DNA of 64,000 nucleotides from Microstegium vimineum (GCA_022036555.1 CM039133.1:48436718-48500717), one strand, 5' to 3'. Counted from the first letter of the stretch, positions 45,833 through 58,848 are shown. Notes: generated by a model not told the origin, from the letters alone. Made by a program: numbers and translations.

Positions 45833-48800
45833 ATGGCGGTGGCGGCGCTGCCGCAGGCGATGGACGCACTGTCGCGGCGGGCGTCCATGCTGCGGGACTC
45901 GCTGCGGCGGAGCCAAGGGAACACGGACGGCATGGTCGCCATCCTCGGCTCCTTCGACCACCGCCTCTCCGCGCTCGAGGCCGCCATGCGCCCCACCCAG
46001 GTTCGCCCCTCGCCCCGCCATTTTCGAACGCCTCGCGCCTTCGTTGGGTGAAATGAAATTTGAGGCGGGGGGATGACGGTGTCCTGTGTGTGTGTGCTTG
46101 GTGGGGGGTTGCAGGTGAGGACGCACGCGATCCGGACTGCGCACGAGAACATCGACCGGACCATCAAGGCTGCTGACGGCATCCTCTCCCAGTTCGACCT
46201 TGCCCGCCGGGTGCGTTCGTTGATCCTTTCTCAGAACGCTAGTCCTTGAGCTGAAATCGGGTTGAATTGGATACGTTTTCTTGTCGGCGTTGTGTGGATC
46301 TGAGCGCAATTGAATTGAATGCGCAAAATGGGAAATGGCAGGTGCTTTGTGCTGTTATAACGGATTGAGTTAATTAGTCTTGGTTAACATGATTAAGCTG
46401 TTTGTGCGGTTGATTAAGCTCAATGCAGGAAGCATTGATACAAAGTGATTGTTCTCGAATGGAAGGATATTACTCCTGTAGTCCTGTTTATTTAAGGTTA
46501 TGTTATTTAGAGGAAACTGGTCAGTGATATCTACAATTTATGAGATTATTAAGATTGAGTTACCATAATTATAACGTTTCTTTTGAATGGGATGCTTGTT
46601 TTTGTGAAAAAACATCTTGAACTGTAAAATTGATTGTTAACTGAACTCCTTGCATTGAAAGTATAGTAATCCTGCAAGTTAATGTCGTTGGGCTTTGGTC
46701 AGGCTTCGAATTCAAATTTTGCTATTCTTGCATCTTCCCTTAGTTTGTGAGTTTTTTTTTCTTTGGTGCTTTAGGCTGAGGCAACCATACTGAGGGGTCC
46801 CCATGAGGATTTGGAGGGCTACCTGGAGGCAGTGGATGTGCTCAAAGGCATCGTCCGCTTCTTTTCCTCGAACAAGAACTTCAAGAGCAGTGAAGGAGTT
46901 CTGAATCATGTCAACAATCTGTTAGCTAAGTCTACTCTGAAGATTGAAGAGGAATTTAAGCAGCTGATGGGTACATACAGGTAAGGCCGTTAACTTATGG
47001 CTGGTGCATCCCACTCATGAAGGTCTCCATCATCTATTTCCCTCCATATATTGGCAAAAGAACATGTAGCAGCGAACGCACCCGGCGAGCGAGGTCTTCT
47101 AGTGAAGCAGAGGCCTCATGCCTTAAGTTGTTCTTATCTAAAAAAAATGTGTTGATTGTCCTTTTCTTTTCTTTCAGCAAACCTATCGAGCCAGATCGCC
47201 TGTTTGACTGTCTACCCAAGTCTCTGCGGCCAACAAAAGGTGACCACGAGACTGATGGAGGCAGCCGTTCTGATCATCCATCCAAAGGCTTGGAGACTGC
47301 TGTATACAGGACCCCAACACTAATTCCTCCAAGAATATTGCCTCTCATGAATGACATAGCTCAGCAGTTGGTTCAGGCTGGAAATCAGCAAACTTGCTAC
47401 AAAATCTACAGGTAGGCTTTGGTTTTCTTTATTATTGTTTGACATCTATTGTTCTATTCTGAGCTCGTTCCTTCTCCATCACACTTTCTGTCCTTGAATA
47501 GGGATTTTAAAACTTGGTTCTTTTTAATAATTCAATCTATTTCCCCCCTTTTCCTTCAGAGATTCCCGTGCTTCAGCACTAGAAGTGAGCCTTCGGAAGT
47601 TAGGAGTGGAAAAGCTTACCAAAGATGATGTGCAAAAAATGCAATGGGAGGCTTTGGAGGCTAAAATTGGAAACTGGATACACTTCATGCGAATTGCGGT
47701 GAGGATCCTTCTTAAAATGCACTCATGCTATGTATGTCCATTTCAGCATCAAGTTAACAATGTTATGCTTTTCAAACAGGTCAAACTATTACTAGCAGGG
47801 GAAAGAAAAATATGTGATCAGATTTTTGATGGTGTCAACTTTAACAAGGGTCATTGTTTTGCTGAACTGACAGCAAATAGTATTATAACTCTTTTCAGCT
47901 TTGGAGATGCTGTTGCTAAAAGCAAAAGATCCCCTGAAAAGCTATTTGTGTTGCTTGACATGTATGAAGTAATGCGTGAACTTCAACCAGAGGTATTCTG
48001 GAAGTACCTCACAGAGGCCACTACCCAAATGTTACATACTTTTCTATGTTGCTGTGACTCTAAACTATTTTGTTTTGATGATGATTACAAAGATGTCAAT
48101 AATACCTTTGCTTCATCCCTTGTTTTTATCAGATTGAGGAAATATTTGAAGGCAAACCTTGCACTGAGATGCGTGAAGCTGCGTCAAGCTTAACAAAGCG
48201 ATTGGCACAGACTGCTCAGGAAACATTTTCAGATTTTGAGGAGGCAGTTGAAAAAGATGCTTCAAAAACTATTGTTCAGGACGGAACAGTCCATCCTTTG
48301 ACTAGCTATGTGATTAATTATGTTAAATTCCTATTCGAGTAAGTATTCCCTTTCTCATATTGCCTGTGAATCCATGGACATGTAAAATTGTTGATCACAT
48401 AAGTTTGACTAACATAATGTTAATAACACGATTTTAATTGTGGCTTATGGGGCTTTATGCTTCTGATCTTCTCAAGACCATAGAAAGGATTTCCAACTGC
48501 TAATATTAGGGAAACAAAACTGTACCACAAATACTGAATAAGATTTTGAATAAATTTGAATCAGGAAAGTTCAGCCTATTGGCTGTAATACCTATACGAA
48601 GCTATTTATAGCATCTTTTGATCTTGTTTTTCTCAATATCTTGGGCACTTTCTAGATTCTAGAATTTATCTGGTTATGATTAGTTTTCTTTTTCTACCCA
48701 TGAAGCAATGGTCACATTTGTTTATTCTTTTCCTGTTGTTTCTGAAATTCCATGCATAACAAATGTTACTCTGATTTGAACAGTTACCAGTCAACATTGA

Positions 48801-50369
48801 AGCTATTATTTCAGGAATTTGATAGTGGCACTGAGGCAGAATCTCAGCTTGCTGCTGTTACCACAAGGATAATGCAGGCCCTACAGAATAACCTAGATGG
48901 AAAATCTAAACAGTATAAGGATCCTGCATTGACATACTTGTTTCTTATGAACAACATCCATTATATGGTTAGATCTGTTCGCAGGTATGTTTTTATTTAC
49001 AAGATCTGTACCTTATGATGTTCTGATAGCCTGTTCATTTAATGTTCTCTTGTGTTGCCTCAGATCAGAAGCAAAAGATATACTTGGTGATGACTGGATT
49101 CAGAGGCATCGCAGGATTGTGCAGCAAAATGCCAATCAGTATAAGCGCGTTGCTTGGGCAAAGGTTAGTGGATCAGTAAAATCTTCAAGGATCCTGCATG
49201 AGATATTTGCTTTTTTTTTTGGCTGGATAATGTTAGATGTGCAATCCCTTTTGGCCTTTTTTAGAGAATGGATCTTTTTTTTTGTCTTGCTCAGAGTGCT
49301 GTTTAATTAATATTCTTTAATGATTATCACTCTGTGAATACAGCATGGATGTATACATGTTCAATCTATCATAAATCATATCGCTCCGTATACATGATAC
49401 ATTTGCTGCAGTTAGAATTTTTTGAGAAGTTAGGCTGAGCTTACAAAATACATCTCTATTGAGTATGGTTGACCCTTCAATTCAGAAATTGTAATGTCTG
49501 AAAGTCCCTCTTGTACATCCACTATTAAGAAACTTCATGCACACATGCCATTTTAAATTTAGTAAAGAAATTTGTGACAATGCTGAGCTGGCTTGGACTT
49601 AATGTTTGTAGGCATTTTGTACTTTTTCTCTACCTAGCAAGGCATTCTTTAATGTTCATTGGAGTTTTGGATGCATCAGTTAGCATGTTATGTATTAATG
49701 TATTATTACATTGTCGTACACAGTTACATATATAATTGCACTTTATTGTGGTTGCTTCTGTTGTTTTAGATTCTTCAGACACTTTCTGTTCAAGGCGCGG
49801 GGAGCAGCGGTGACCTTACCAGCAGTGGCGTTTCAAGAGCCACAGTCAAAGAACGGTGAGTGCTTGGAGGCATAATGTTTTTAACTGTTTTACACAACAC
49901 CAGAACTCAACCAGGCTCCCCATGTCTTTTGCTTTGTCAGGTTTAAGTCTTTCAATACACAATTCGAAGAGCTTCACGCGAAGCAATCACAGTGGATCGT
50001 ACCTGATCAAGAACTGCGAGAATCCTTGAGGCTTGCTGTAGCCGAAGTCCTGTTGCCAGCCTATCGATCTTTTATCAAACGCTTTGGGTACATCATCAAA
50101 CAGTTTCATTAGTCGGCTGCTAAAGACAGTAGTTTCCTGTTATTTTTTTACTAGAGCATGAAATACCTTCTATGCTAATAATTTGCTAAGTACATCTCTG
50201 CAACTAACAGTGCTAGTAAGATGTGACTGTAGTATCCTTGTGACTTTGCAGCACTCTTGTGGAGAACAACAAGAACCCGCAGAAGTACGTTCGGTACAGC
50301 GCAGAAGCGGTGGACCAACTTCTAGGCCAGTTCTTCGAAGGGCAGCAATGGGCGGAGCAAAAGCGCTGA
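45833..50369 (+). CDS. EXO70A1: Exocyst subunit EXO70, A1 type
   Basis: Twelve exons join in one frame: 45833-46000, 46115-46210, 46775-46980, 47178-47411, 47560-47698, 47780-47992, 48133-48338, 48784-48984, 49064-49163, 49770-49855, 49941-50087 and 50252-50369. They give 637 residues, the usual length for the multi-exon EXO70A class (most other plant EXO70s have few or no introns). Recognisable parts are the helical N-terminus (MDALSRRASMLRDSLRRSQG), the central IGNWIHFMRIAVKLLLAGER and LFVLLDMYEVMRELQPEIEE, and the C-terminal region with LTYLFLMNNIHYMVRSVR, GDDWIQRHRRIVQQNANQYK and NPQKYVRYSAEAVDQLLGQF. EXO70 binds membrane phosphoinositides and tethers secretory vesicles to the plasma membrane as part of the exocyst (family knowledge). 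All splice junctions keep phase and no defect is visible. Confidence 0.95.
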
Positions 50370-52367
50370 GCAACAGAGTGAGAGAGATACTGCATGAGTA
50401 CAGCTATAGATGCCAGTAAGTTCAACAGCACAGATTTTCTTTCGAAGCAACCACCAGTTTTTCTGGCACTGCATATATAATATATGCAGAGCACTACCAA
50501 ATTTTCTTTTCTCAGAAAAAGCACGGCCAAAGTTTCTTTTCTCGCCATTTGGGTGGCTGACGCGGAAAGCTAACGGCGAAAAAGTGTTGGTGGAATTTTC
50601 TTGATGGAGGTTCCTCAACATACTATACCGTGGTGTTGACCTAAAAGGCAGCCGTTTTTTTTTCTGGTGCTGTAGAGAGTATATATTTCATGAGTATAGA
50701 ACCATATGTTGCAATGAAACTGTTCCCTAAAAAAAGATATAGATGATCATAGTTGCAATTGAAGCGCTGGAATGAACCTAAATTTCAGCGGTAGTTATGA
50801 CGAGGGAAAAGATGTGGTAGCGTTTTCGTCTTCTTTTCTCGCGAATTGCGATCCTACTCGAAGGAGAAAAAGAAGGAAACAAACGCCTTTTGTTGTTTGG
50901 TAGCAAGTGACGGACGGGGCAAAGGACGTTGCTTAGCTTAACACGGTTTGCAGTTAGCGGCACGGCGACGCCATGGTTTCACTGGAATAACGTAAAGATC
51001 GTCCGAAACGCACTGGTCTGGATCTTCCTAATCTGTTTTCTTTGTTTGGTTACGTGTTATTCTCTACTGTATATGATAACGCTATGTGTGAGGGGTTACC
51101 TAAGATCACCTAAGCGTGTCCTATGTATGGTTAAACTCTTTCTCTTAAATATAATGATACGCAAATCTTTTGTATATTCAATAAAAAACCACTATACATG
51201 AATAGAATAAAAAAACTTAACACAAAACTTAAACATTCTTGTAAAACCTTTATGTGCTGTTTTGTAAATGTCTATGACGTGCAACATTGTTGTGACTGTC
51301 CTTGTGCATAGCATATAGCGAGCGGTCGATCGGATTAGTGGGGCCGGGCGTGCACATGACATGTTCTCGAAGGCTGCAGGATCGGATTGTCCCGTTCAAG
51401 TAAATAGAATAGATCCCCGGCTAATAATTCAGTTGTCTCTGAAATGCCCATATCTTGGCTCGTGCTCACAATCGTCACCGTACAGTAAATAGGGAAATGA
51501 GCAAAATAATGAAAACAGTAAAGAAAAAGTAATATTTTGTTGTTGTCTTCTGACGCGCACCCTAGTATTTTCTCTACATGTATCAAGTATAGGGTAGGCC
51601 TTAATTGAATGCAAAGTATTGTATTGTTGAAGTATTGGAGAAATAATATAGTTTTATAAAATACTTTGTTTTTTAGAAGCTACAATTTTATGTCTCTAGA
51701 ATGATTATCCACTCATTAACTAAGTGTGATAATAATTGTAGACACAGTTTTGTGTCTCTAGCATGATTATCCACAATTTTTTTATAGTAGCATGATTATC
51801 CACAGTTTTTTATAGTCTCTAGAATGTTTGTAAACCACTCATTAACTTTTAAAGTGATTATCCATGGTTTATCCAAGTATGAATTCAGATTCATGATTGT
51901 ATCTAGAATGAATTTAGAAGAAACCACTAGCAAGTTAAAAGATTTCATATAATCACTCTAAAATTTCATGACACATATAAAAACATGAGAAGGTTTAGAG
52001 AACAAGGGTATGTTTTACTCATAATTTATTGGGATTTTTTGCCCCCCCCCCCCCTCACGCCCCCTACTCATTTGAACTTGGCATAACTATTTATAGTCTT
52101 GGTATGCGAACTATCCGTATCAATCACTACTATAAATATCAAACGATCCTCCATTTGAATCTGAACATACAAGCTATCTATGCTATTTTTCACTAAGGCC
52201 ATGTTTGAAACGCGAGGATTTTTTTTCTATTTCTATGTTTTTTCTGTGAAAATAAACTGATTCCTGTGAATTCCTATGAATTTTCTGCATTCCAAAGAGG
52301 CCCTATTGAATATCAAGTAATCCTCCTTCTAATTTACATGTAAGCTATGCACGTCATTCTTCGCTAA
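50370..52367. other. EXO70 3' flank and gene-free stretch
   Basis: 50370-50650 is probably 3' UTR. Around 51690-51870 a phrase close to TCTAGAATGATTATCCAC recurs four or five times with variations, a small imperfect repeat array. A run of 13 or more C occurs at about 52042-52054. A MITE-like segment occupies about 52196-52313. Confidence 0.5.
52196..52313. mobile_element. Short MITE, ~118 bp
   Basis: Left end GGCCATGTTTGAAACG, right end complementary to GGCCTCTTTGGAATGC. CTAA precedes and CTAT follows. A family with such ends is common in grasses. The host sequence before it resembles that before the next MITE. Confidence 0.6.
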
Positions 52368-52688
52368 GGGGGTGTTTAGTTCCCCATGAAATCCAAAATA
52401 TTTTGGGTTTTGGCTCTTCATTTTGCAAAATAGAACTAAACACCACCTAAAATATTTGGCAAAAAGTGGTCCATTCCCCATTTTAGATTTTGGACTCAAG
52501 ATGTCAAAATAAGAGAATCTTTGCATTGGTTTGTGTGTCATCCTCACAATCCACATCATTGAAATCCAAAATAAGCCAAATTTTGGTTAAAACTAAACAC
52601 CCCACCAAAATATTTTGTATTTTGGATCTTAGAATCCAAAATAGTTGAGATTTTGGATTTTGGGTTTTAGTTGGATCTAAACAGAGCC
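52368..52688. mobile_element. Tourist-like MITE, ~321 bp
   Basis: Left end GGGGGTGTTTAGTTCC, right end complementary to GGCTCTGTTTAGATCC, with TAA on both outer sides (52365-52367 and 52689-52691). The internal ATTTTGGATTTTGG and CCAAAATATTTTG pieces make a long imperfect hairpin. Confidence 0.85.
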
Positions 52689-52765
52689 TAAGTGCTGGTA
52701 TATCGAAACACCTGGGGTTTCTTCCTCTTCTATATTCACTCAAACAACAACCGGGCAACAACTAA

Positions 52766-53130
52766 GAGCATCTCCAACGGTTTTGCAAATGGACTTTGCA
52801 TTCTTATTTTTACAAAAAAAAAGTCTAAAAAACTCCTATCCAACAGTTTGGCAAATAGACTTTGTATTTTTTTAACTTGACAATTTTCTGGGAAGAATTG
52901 ACATATATGCCTAGCGGATCGCGCTTGACATTTTCTGCACTCGACCAATTTTGGTAATTGCCGCAACAATTTCTACACTTTTGGTGATTGTCAAGTCAAT
53001 TTTGTTAATTGCCAAGTCAGTTTTGCCAAACCGTTGGAGATTGACTATTTTTATCTTTGTCATATTTATTTGAGACTTGATAAACTCTCAAATTTACCAA
53101 TTAAAATATGCAAAACCGTTGGAGATGCTC
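52766..53130. mobile_element. Tourist-like MITE, ~365 bp
   Basis: Left end GAGCATCTCCAACGGTTTTG and right end its complement, with TAA on both sides (52763-52765 and 53131-53133). Partial internal copies of the terminus (CCAACAGTTTGGCAAAT and AACCGTTGGAGATTGA) lie at about 52850 and 53030, so the element may contain an older nested relative. Confidence 0.88.
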
Positions 53131-53640
53131 TAATAAGGAAAATAACAACAATTGGATTACTCTCCCATCCTAATTACCAAGGGACAAAATGATCGCTTGC
53201 GTACAAATGACGTGAATTCCCTTGAATTTGAGGACAGAGTTAGTAATAAATAAAGTGATTTTTTCTCTCTCTGGCGACAGAGACCAAAAATGAACGAGTG
53301 GGAGTAAAAAATCGTTCGAGAAACAACGGAACGGGATTTATTCGCCGCGTACGTACTCCGACGTCCCTATCTCCGGCAGGCCACCTGTCAGTCAGTCGGA
53401 AGAAGGGAAACCGACGCGCAGCCCCGCAGGAAAAGGGAGCACGCGCTCACGCGGGTGCTGCTGCTGCTGCCGCCCGCCGTCTCAACGTGCCACGGCCCAC
53501 GGACTCCACAGTGAGTAGTCGGAGTCGGAGTAGATCCCAAATCAGCATCCATCGCCGCACCGAAAGCAAAACCCCACAACACCACCGCTCGCCTGCTCTC
53601 ACCGACCAGCGCCGTGCCACTCCTCCGCCGGATCTCCAGC

Positions 53641-54562
53641 ATGCAGCCCTCCTCCTCGTCCTCCTCCTCCGCGCACCCACCCGATCACCCCAACTCGAAG
53701 CCGCCGACCCCGCCGGCGCCCGCGATGGGCTACCCGGCCAACCCAACCCCAAACGGGAACCCGAGCCCAGCCGCCGCCGCCGCCTACTTCGCCGCGGCGC
53801 CGCCCGCCGCCAACGGCACCGCTCCTCCGGCGGCCTTCGGCGTCGCGTACCCCTACCCAGCCCCACCTCACCACTACCATCCCCAGCCGCCGCCACCGCC
53901 GCACCACAACCACTACCCATACCCTCCTCCACCACCGCCTCCTCCGCACCACCACCACTACGCGGCGGCGGCGCACCCGCCACCTCCCACCTGCCTACGC
54001 CGGCTCCTAGCGGCGGCCGTAGGCGCGTTCCTCCTCCTCGGCGCGGCCACCTTCATAGTCTGGCTCCTCCTCCGCCCACGAGCCCCGGCGTTCTCGCTCA
54101 CCTCCCTCGCGCTGTCCCGCGTCGCTTACTCCCGCGCCAACTCCTCCTCTCCGCCTCCTTCGACGCCGCGCTCTTCGCCGCCAACCCAAACTCCAAGCTC
54201 TCCGTCGCCTACTTCTCCCCGCTCGCCTCCGTCTCCTTCGCGCCTTCCTCCCCGCTCGCCGTCGCCTCGCTCGCGCCCTTCGGCCAGGGCCCTGGAACAC
54301 CACCACGCTCGCGTTCCGTCTCGTCGTCGAGGACGCCTATGTCGGCACCGACGATGCCGCCGCGCTTAAGACTGGTGATGGGGGAGCCGTCGATGTTCAG
54401 GTTAGGCTCATGGCTGTGGCTGTCTTTGATAGAGGGGGCTGGCGCACCCGCCGCAGGGTCTTGAGGGTCATGTGCGATGGCGTCAAGGTGGTTTTCCAAG
54501 GGAAGAATTCCACTCAGGCTGCCTTCAATGGACCGCCAAGGAGCTGTGATGTCGTCTTGTGA
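53641..54562 (+). pseudogene. NDR1/HIN1-like (NHL, LEA_2) membrane protein, two apparent frameshifts
   Basis: The ATG at 53641 opens a His/Pro/Ala-rich cytosolic N-terminus (runs of PPPPPP and HHHH). A single hydrophobic span follows, LLAAAVGAFLLLGAATFIVW, and then the start of an LEA_2 domain (FSLTSLALSRVAYS). Near 54140 the homology moves to a second frame (SASFDAALFAANPNSKLSVA). Near 54293 it moves to a third (TTLAFRLVVEDAYVGTDD to NGPPRSCDVVL), ending at the TGA at 54560-54562. Each shift equals one lost base. NHL proteins sit at the plasma membrane and include NDR1-like immune and drought factors (family knowledge). Either this copy is a recent pseudogene or the assembly has two base errors in GC-rich sequence. 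Codon character stays high on both sides of each shift, which argues for recent or artefactual breaks. Confidence 0.75.
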
Positions 54563-54564
54563 AG

Positions 54565-57500
54565 GTTAGTAGTAGCCCTATCCTGGTGATTTTACTCCCT
54601 GACCCATGCATTTCGATTTCTCTATCTATGCCTTAATCTTGCTTGCGCATTCTAGGCGGTATAGTTTTTTTGTTGTCTGTGGATTGTAGGGTTACCATCT
54701 TGTTGTGATTCTAATGTGGTTGTGTGCAAAATACAAAGCCTTCGATTGTACTATATTGATATGTCCTTGTCAGTGTGCACAGCTTCGTCATTTTCCTGAA
54801 AGCACATAGATAGGAATTGATAATGTGGGATTGTCAATGTCGGTGGCATATTTCAGTCAAATGTCAACGGCAGTGTCATTATATGGCGCTACATATAAAC
54901 AGAGACTGTATTATAAAGCCCAACTGATGTTTGACTAGCCCTGGGTTCACTAATTTCCTACATTAAGCGACAGAGAGAGTGTGGCGAACTAGTTTTATTA
55001 AATCTAAATGATTGTGGAACCCGTTCATGCCATGCAGTCAAATTAAAACAAAAGACCGCACAACGCCAGGTCAGCAACAGGCTGATACCGAAACGCCAAG
55101 TGCCTAGTTGTGATTAGGCATTACGCAGTTTGGCTCCTAGCATCTAGGCATGGCGAATCTTGAAGGTGCTGCCTGATTCACTTATGTACCAACTTCGTTT
55201 GCCAACCCATTATTATCTTCCTTTTTCTTCTTCTTACTTATAAAGTGTGCAGTGAATCCATTAAAATAGTGTTGGATATTGGTTAATGTAGGTTTCCTGT
55301 TACTCAAAATGTGCTGCCTTGGTTTGGGTTTCAAGTGGCTAGCATTTGTTTTCCATTCATGAGCCGACTTATGTACCAGCAAAGAGGAAATGTTTTCTTT
55401 TGTGAATCAATGATTCAATGTTGGTGATGTGTTGGTTTCAACTGTCAACAGAAGTATGAGACTATGGGTATAATTCTGTGAACATACTAATATATCAAAG
55501 AACCCAGCAGATGCTTCACTGATCTGGGTTCACTATTTCCTTATGTTAACCTACAGAGAACCTAACAAATCTACAGTGATGAAGTTTCAACCTATTATTA
55601 CCTGACAAACCTTTGAATTGAAAGATTTAAGACTATATTAAACTATGAATTTCTTTTTTCACTTCATAGAATCTGTTAGGTGTCATCCATTCTTGGTGAA
55701 CTGAACACAAAAGATCATTGCAGCTGCAGAGGCTAGGATTGGCTTATGTTTGTGTTTTCTTCCATGGTATGGTTGGCCCTACCAGATTTTGTGTATATGG
55801 CATGCAATGTTTAAAAAAGCATCAAGCACTATTGTCAACACGGGCAATTTTATTAGCTATTCATACAAATTAGTAACAGTTCTGGCTGAATCACTTAGAC
55901 ATCAGCTGTGTTTGCCATGACTTTGTTAAATCCCCTTCTTCGTATCATACAAGCTAGTAATAGTTCTGGCTGAATCACTTAGGCATCAGTTGTGTTCGCC
56001 AAGGCATTACTAAATCCCCTTCGTCGTATCTTTAGAAGAAGCTTAGTGAGAAATTTCGGCCACATAAATATAAGGTATACTCCCTCGGTTCCAAATTATA
56101 GTTCAACTTGCTTGTGGATTCCAGGCAGTGTAGTTTTTTTGTGTCGATTGTAGGACTAGCATTATGTTGTGATACTAATTGTGATTCTAATGTGGCTTGC
56201 GAAATACAAAGCCTTTTGATAATTTATATATCTATGTCTTTGTCCGTGTGCACCACTTCATTTGCATGAAAGCAGATAGGAAATGATAACGCGTGATTAT
56301 CAATGGTGGTGGCTTGTTTCAGTCAAATGTCAACAGCAGTGTCATTATGGTGCTATAAACAGAAAATGTATTAAAAGTCACAACAGATGTTTGACTAACC
56401 CTGGGACTACTTTCCTATGTTAAGCAATAGAAAACATGGCTAACTTATAAGTAGTTGTATTAAACATTCTTTTGGAGTTTTGGTTTCATAAAATCCATTT
56501 ACCATGGCATGAGCAAAATACCACACAATGCCATGTTAGTGCACGTTGATGCCAGGGGCTTAGGCATGATTAGGCATTTGACAGCTTGGTTCTTAGCGCC
56601 TAGGCAGGCTCTTTGTGAAACAGTTAGTTTGAATTTGATAAAGGCGGTGCCTGATTCACTTATGTACCAACTTTGCTTGCAAATCCATTAGTATATCCCT
56701 TACACCTTAGTTATAGAGTGTGCATTGAACCCATTAAAATTGTGTTGGATATTGGCTAATGGAGGTTTCGATTACACAAAGCCTGTCACCTCAGTTCGGG
56801 TTCCAAGGGGCTAGCATTTGTCTTTCATTCATATCCTTGTTTGTTCAATTGGATATGAGCAAAGAGGAAATGAATCAATATTGGTAATGTGCTGGACCGT
56901 TGGTGTCAAGTGTCTTATGAGTACTGTGAATAGAGAGAAATATATTAAAGAAGTCAACAGATGCTATATGAAGTTTCAACTTTCAATCTATTATTACTTG
57001 GCAAACCTTTGAATTCAAAAGTATTTGTGGTTGTAATTTTTTTTTTACTTTTTTGGAATATGTTATGTTATCCATGCATGGTGAACTGAGCACAAAAGAA
57101 CATTGCAGCACCAAGGTTGGGATTGGCTTATGGTTCTGTATTCTTCCATGGTATGGCGGGCCCTATCAGATTTGTGTATATGACATGAAATGATTTAAAA
57201 AGCATCAAGCGCTACTTTGGTGACAGTTGATTAGGTAGGATGATGGCTCATATTGCCAACACAGGCAATTTTTGTAGCAAGTCATGTGGAATGGTAATAT
57301 GCTGGCTGAATCACTTAGCCATCAGCTTTGTTTGTCTACGCATTTTTAGATCCCACTTTTTCGTATCTATTAAATGCCTAGTGAGAAATTAGGCCAGATG
57401 AATATAAGGTATAATTGGTAAAGCGAGACTTTAGTTATTGTCTGTATCTATAGTTTAGGTTTCAGATCCTTGATCCACTACAATAGATGCAGTTTTTCTT

Positions 57501-58848
57501 GTTTTATTTCATGAATTCTTAGCAATGTTAAGCTAGAATTCATCAGCAGTTAAAATTACAAGTATACTTTCATTTGATGTTTTCCATTTTGAATTGATTG
57601 GAGCTGTAAACCTTGATGGGAAGTGTGATCTGTTGACAGTTTTTATGTTTTGATGGATTGTAGGATGTAGGTATGATGAGTTTTTTTTTTAATTTAATGT
57701 TCAAAACCTGTCACTTTATTGTTATTCTTCACAAATTTATGTTTATAATGCCTCATTAGTTACAAATTGTTATGTGCATCAAATGAGTCTAAAGGGATGT
57801 GGCCTCAGTTCAAACACTAGTTAGAGAGACTTCCTTGATCACTCGCCAGAAGACAAAAACGAACCAGTTCTATGAATCAGTTGCACAAAGTAGGGCATGA
57901 TTTTGTCTTCTACTGCTTACAGATGATTGCATTAAGTGCTTGCGTAAATTCTGAAATGCAACCTTGTTTTATGTTGATGGTAAAATTTGGGAAGAAAAAC
58001 AGCATAGCTGCCTGAACTGGTGCATCTGATATCGTATATAGTGGTATAAAGAGTCAATGAACAGCTGAACATGAATTGGAACGTTGAAAGTCCATTTCTT
58101 CATTCTTCACAAATAATGTGGTCATATTGTTATTTCTGCCTGCTAAATATTCAATTCAATAATTCTGAAGATCACATGTAAATGTTTTTGGCAAAGCATT
58201 TTCATGCACACAATGATGGTTTGGAGGCCATGTTGGGTTGTTGGGTGGTGCATATGGACGATATTTCATGTTTTAGAGTTTTGTTAGCTGTTAGTTTTGT
58301 CGAGTCTTTGTATCTGCATAATCAATGCACATGTTTGTATCTATGCATCTCATAGGAAACAGACGAAGACTTGATTCCATGGCTGAACTATTTTCTTTGT
58401 TACATGTGATTACTGAGGGAATCCCATGAATCATTGGTTAGGTGCTATACAGAACCCTATATATATACCTTTCTTTTGACTTTATTTTCTCATTTTCTTG
58501 CTTTTCTGTTTGATTGCTACTCTGTTTTTTTGTTTTGTGTTCTGGTACTCTTGGTGCCTGTAGAGCTGCTGTGCATAGGCTACTACTAATTCACCCTTCA
58601 CCACATTATGCTGCATATGCTGGTAGTTTATAGTTAGCTGTGTTATTGTTGTAGGATAGTGTCTACACTATAGTTTATGGTGGCATAACAGGTCCAAACT
58701 TTATTTGACGTTTTCTTTTGAGGATACCCTGGCTACACAAAATAGATTCTTGATTTTTTAACACAGCACTAGTGTTTATACATGTACTCTACACCTTGTT
58801 TTCATATGATACTTGGGCCTAGCTAACTGGTTGCTTGTATCGATCAGG
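54565..58848 (+). other. Probable 4.3-kb intron in the 3' UTR of the NHL gene
   Basis: A GTTAGT donor follows the stop by two bases (GAAG/GTTAGTAG at 54565) and an acceptor (TCGATCAG) ends at about 58848. No coding exon is recognised inside. It holds the ~1.4-kb tandem duplication at about 54636-57412 and, at about 56082-56107, one end of a Stowaway MITE (TACTCCCTCGGTTCC). The intron call rests on splice signals only. Confidence 0.5.
54636..57412. repeat. Large degenerate tandem duplication, ~1.4 kb unit
   Basis: Unit 1 (about 54636-56085) and unit 2 (about 56108-57412) carry the same landmarks in the same order: CAAAGCC after TTCTAATGTGG; TTTCAGTCAAATGTCAAC; GATGTTTGACTA; a CACTTATGTACCAACTT phrase; GTGTTGGATATTGG; AGATGCT followed by the AACCTATTATTACC segment; GAACTGAACACAAAAGA; and GGCTGAATCACTTAG near AAATATAAGGTATA. 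Similarity is interrupted by small indels. Unit 1 also has an ~85-bp local repeat at about 55872-56035 around TGGCTGAATCACTTAG. Confidence 0.85.

Noticed and set aside
53298..54464. 388-residue frame overlapping the NHL gene
   Set aside because: Mostly out-of-frame; only its middle portion matches the NHL protein and this is explained by the frameshifts.
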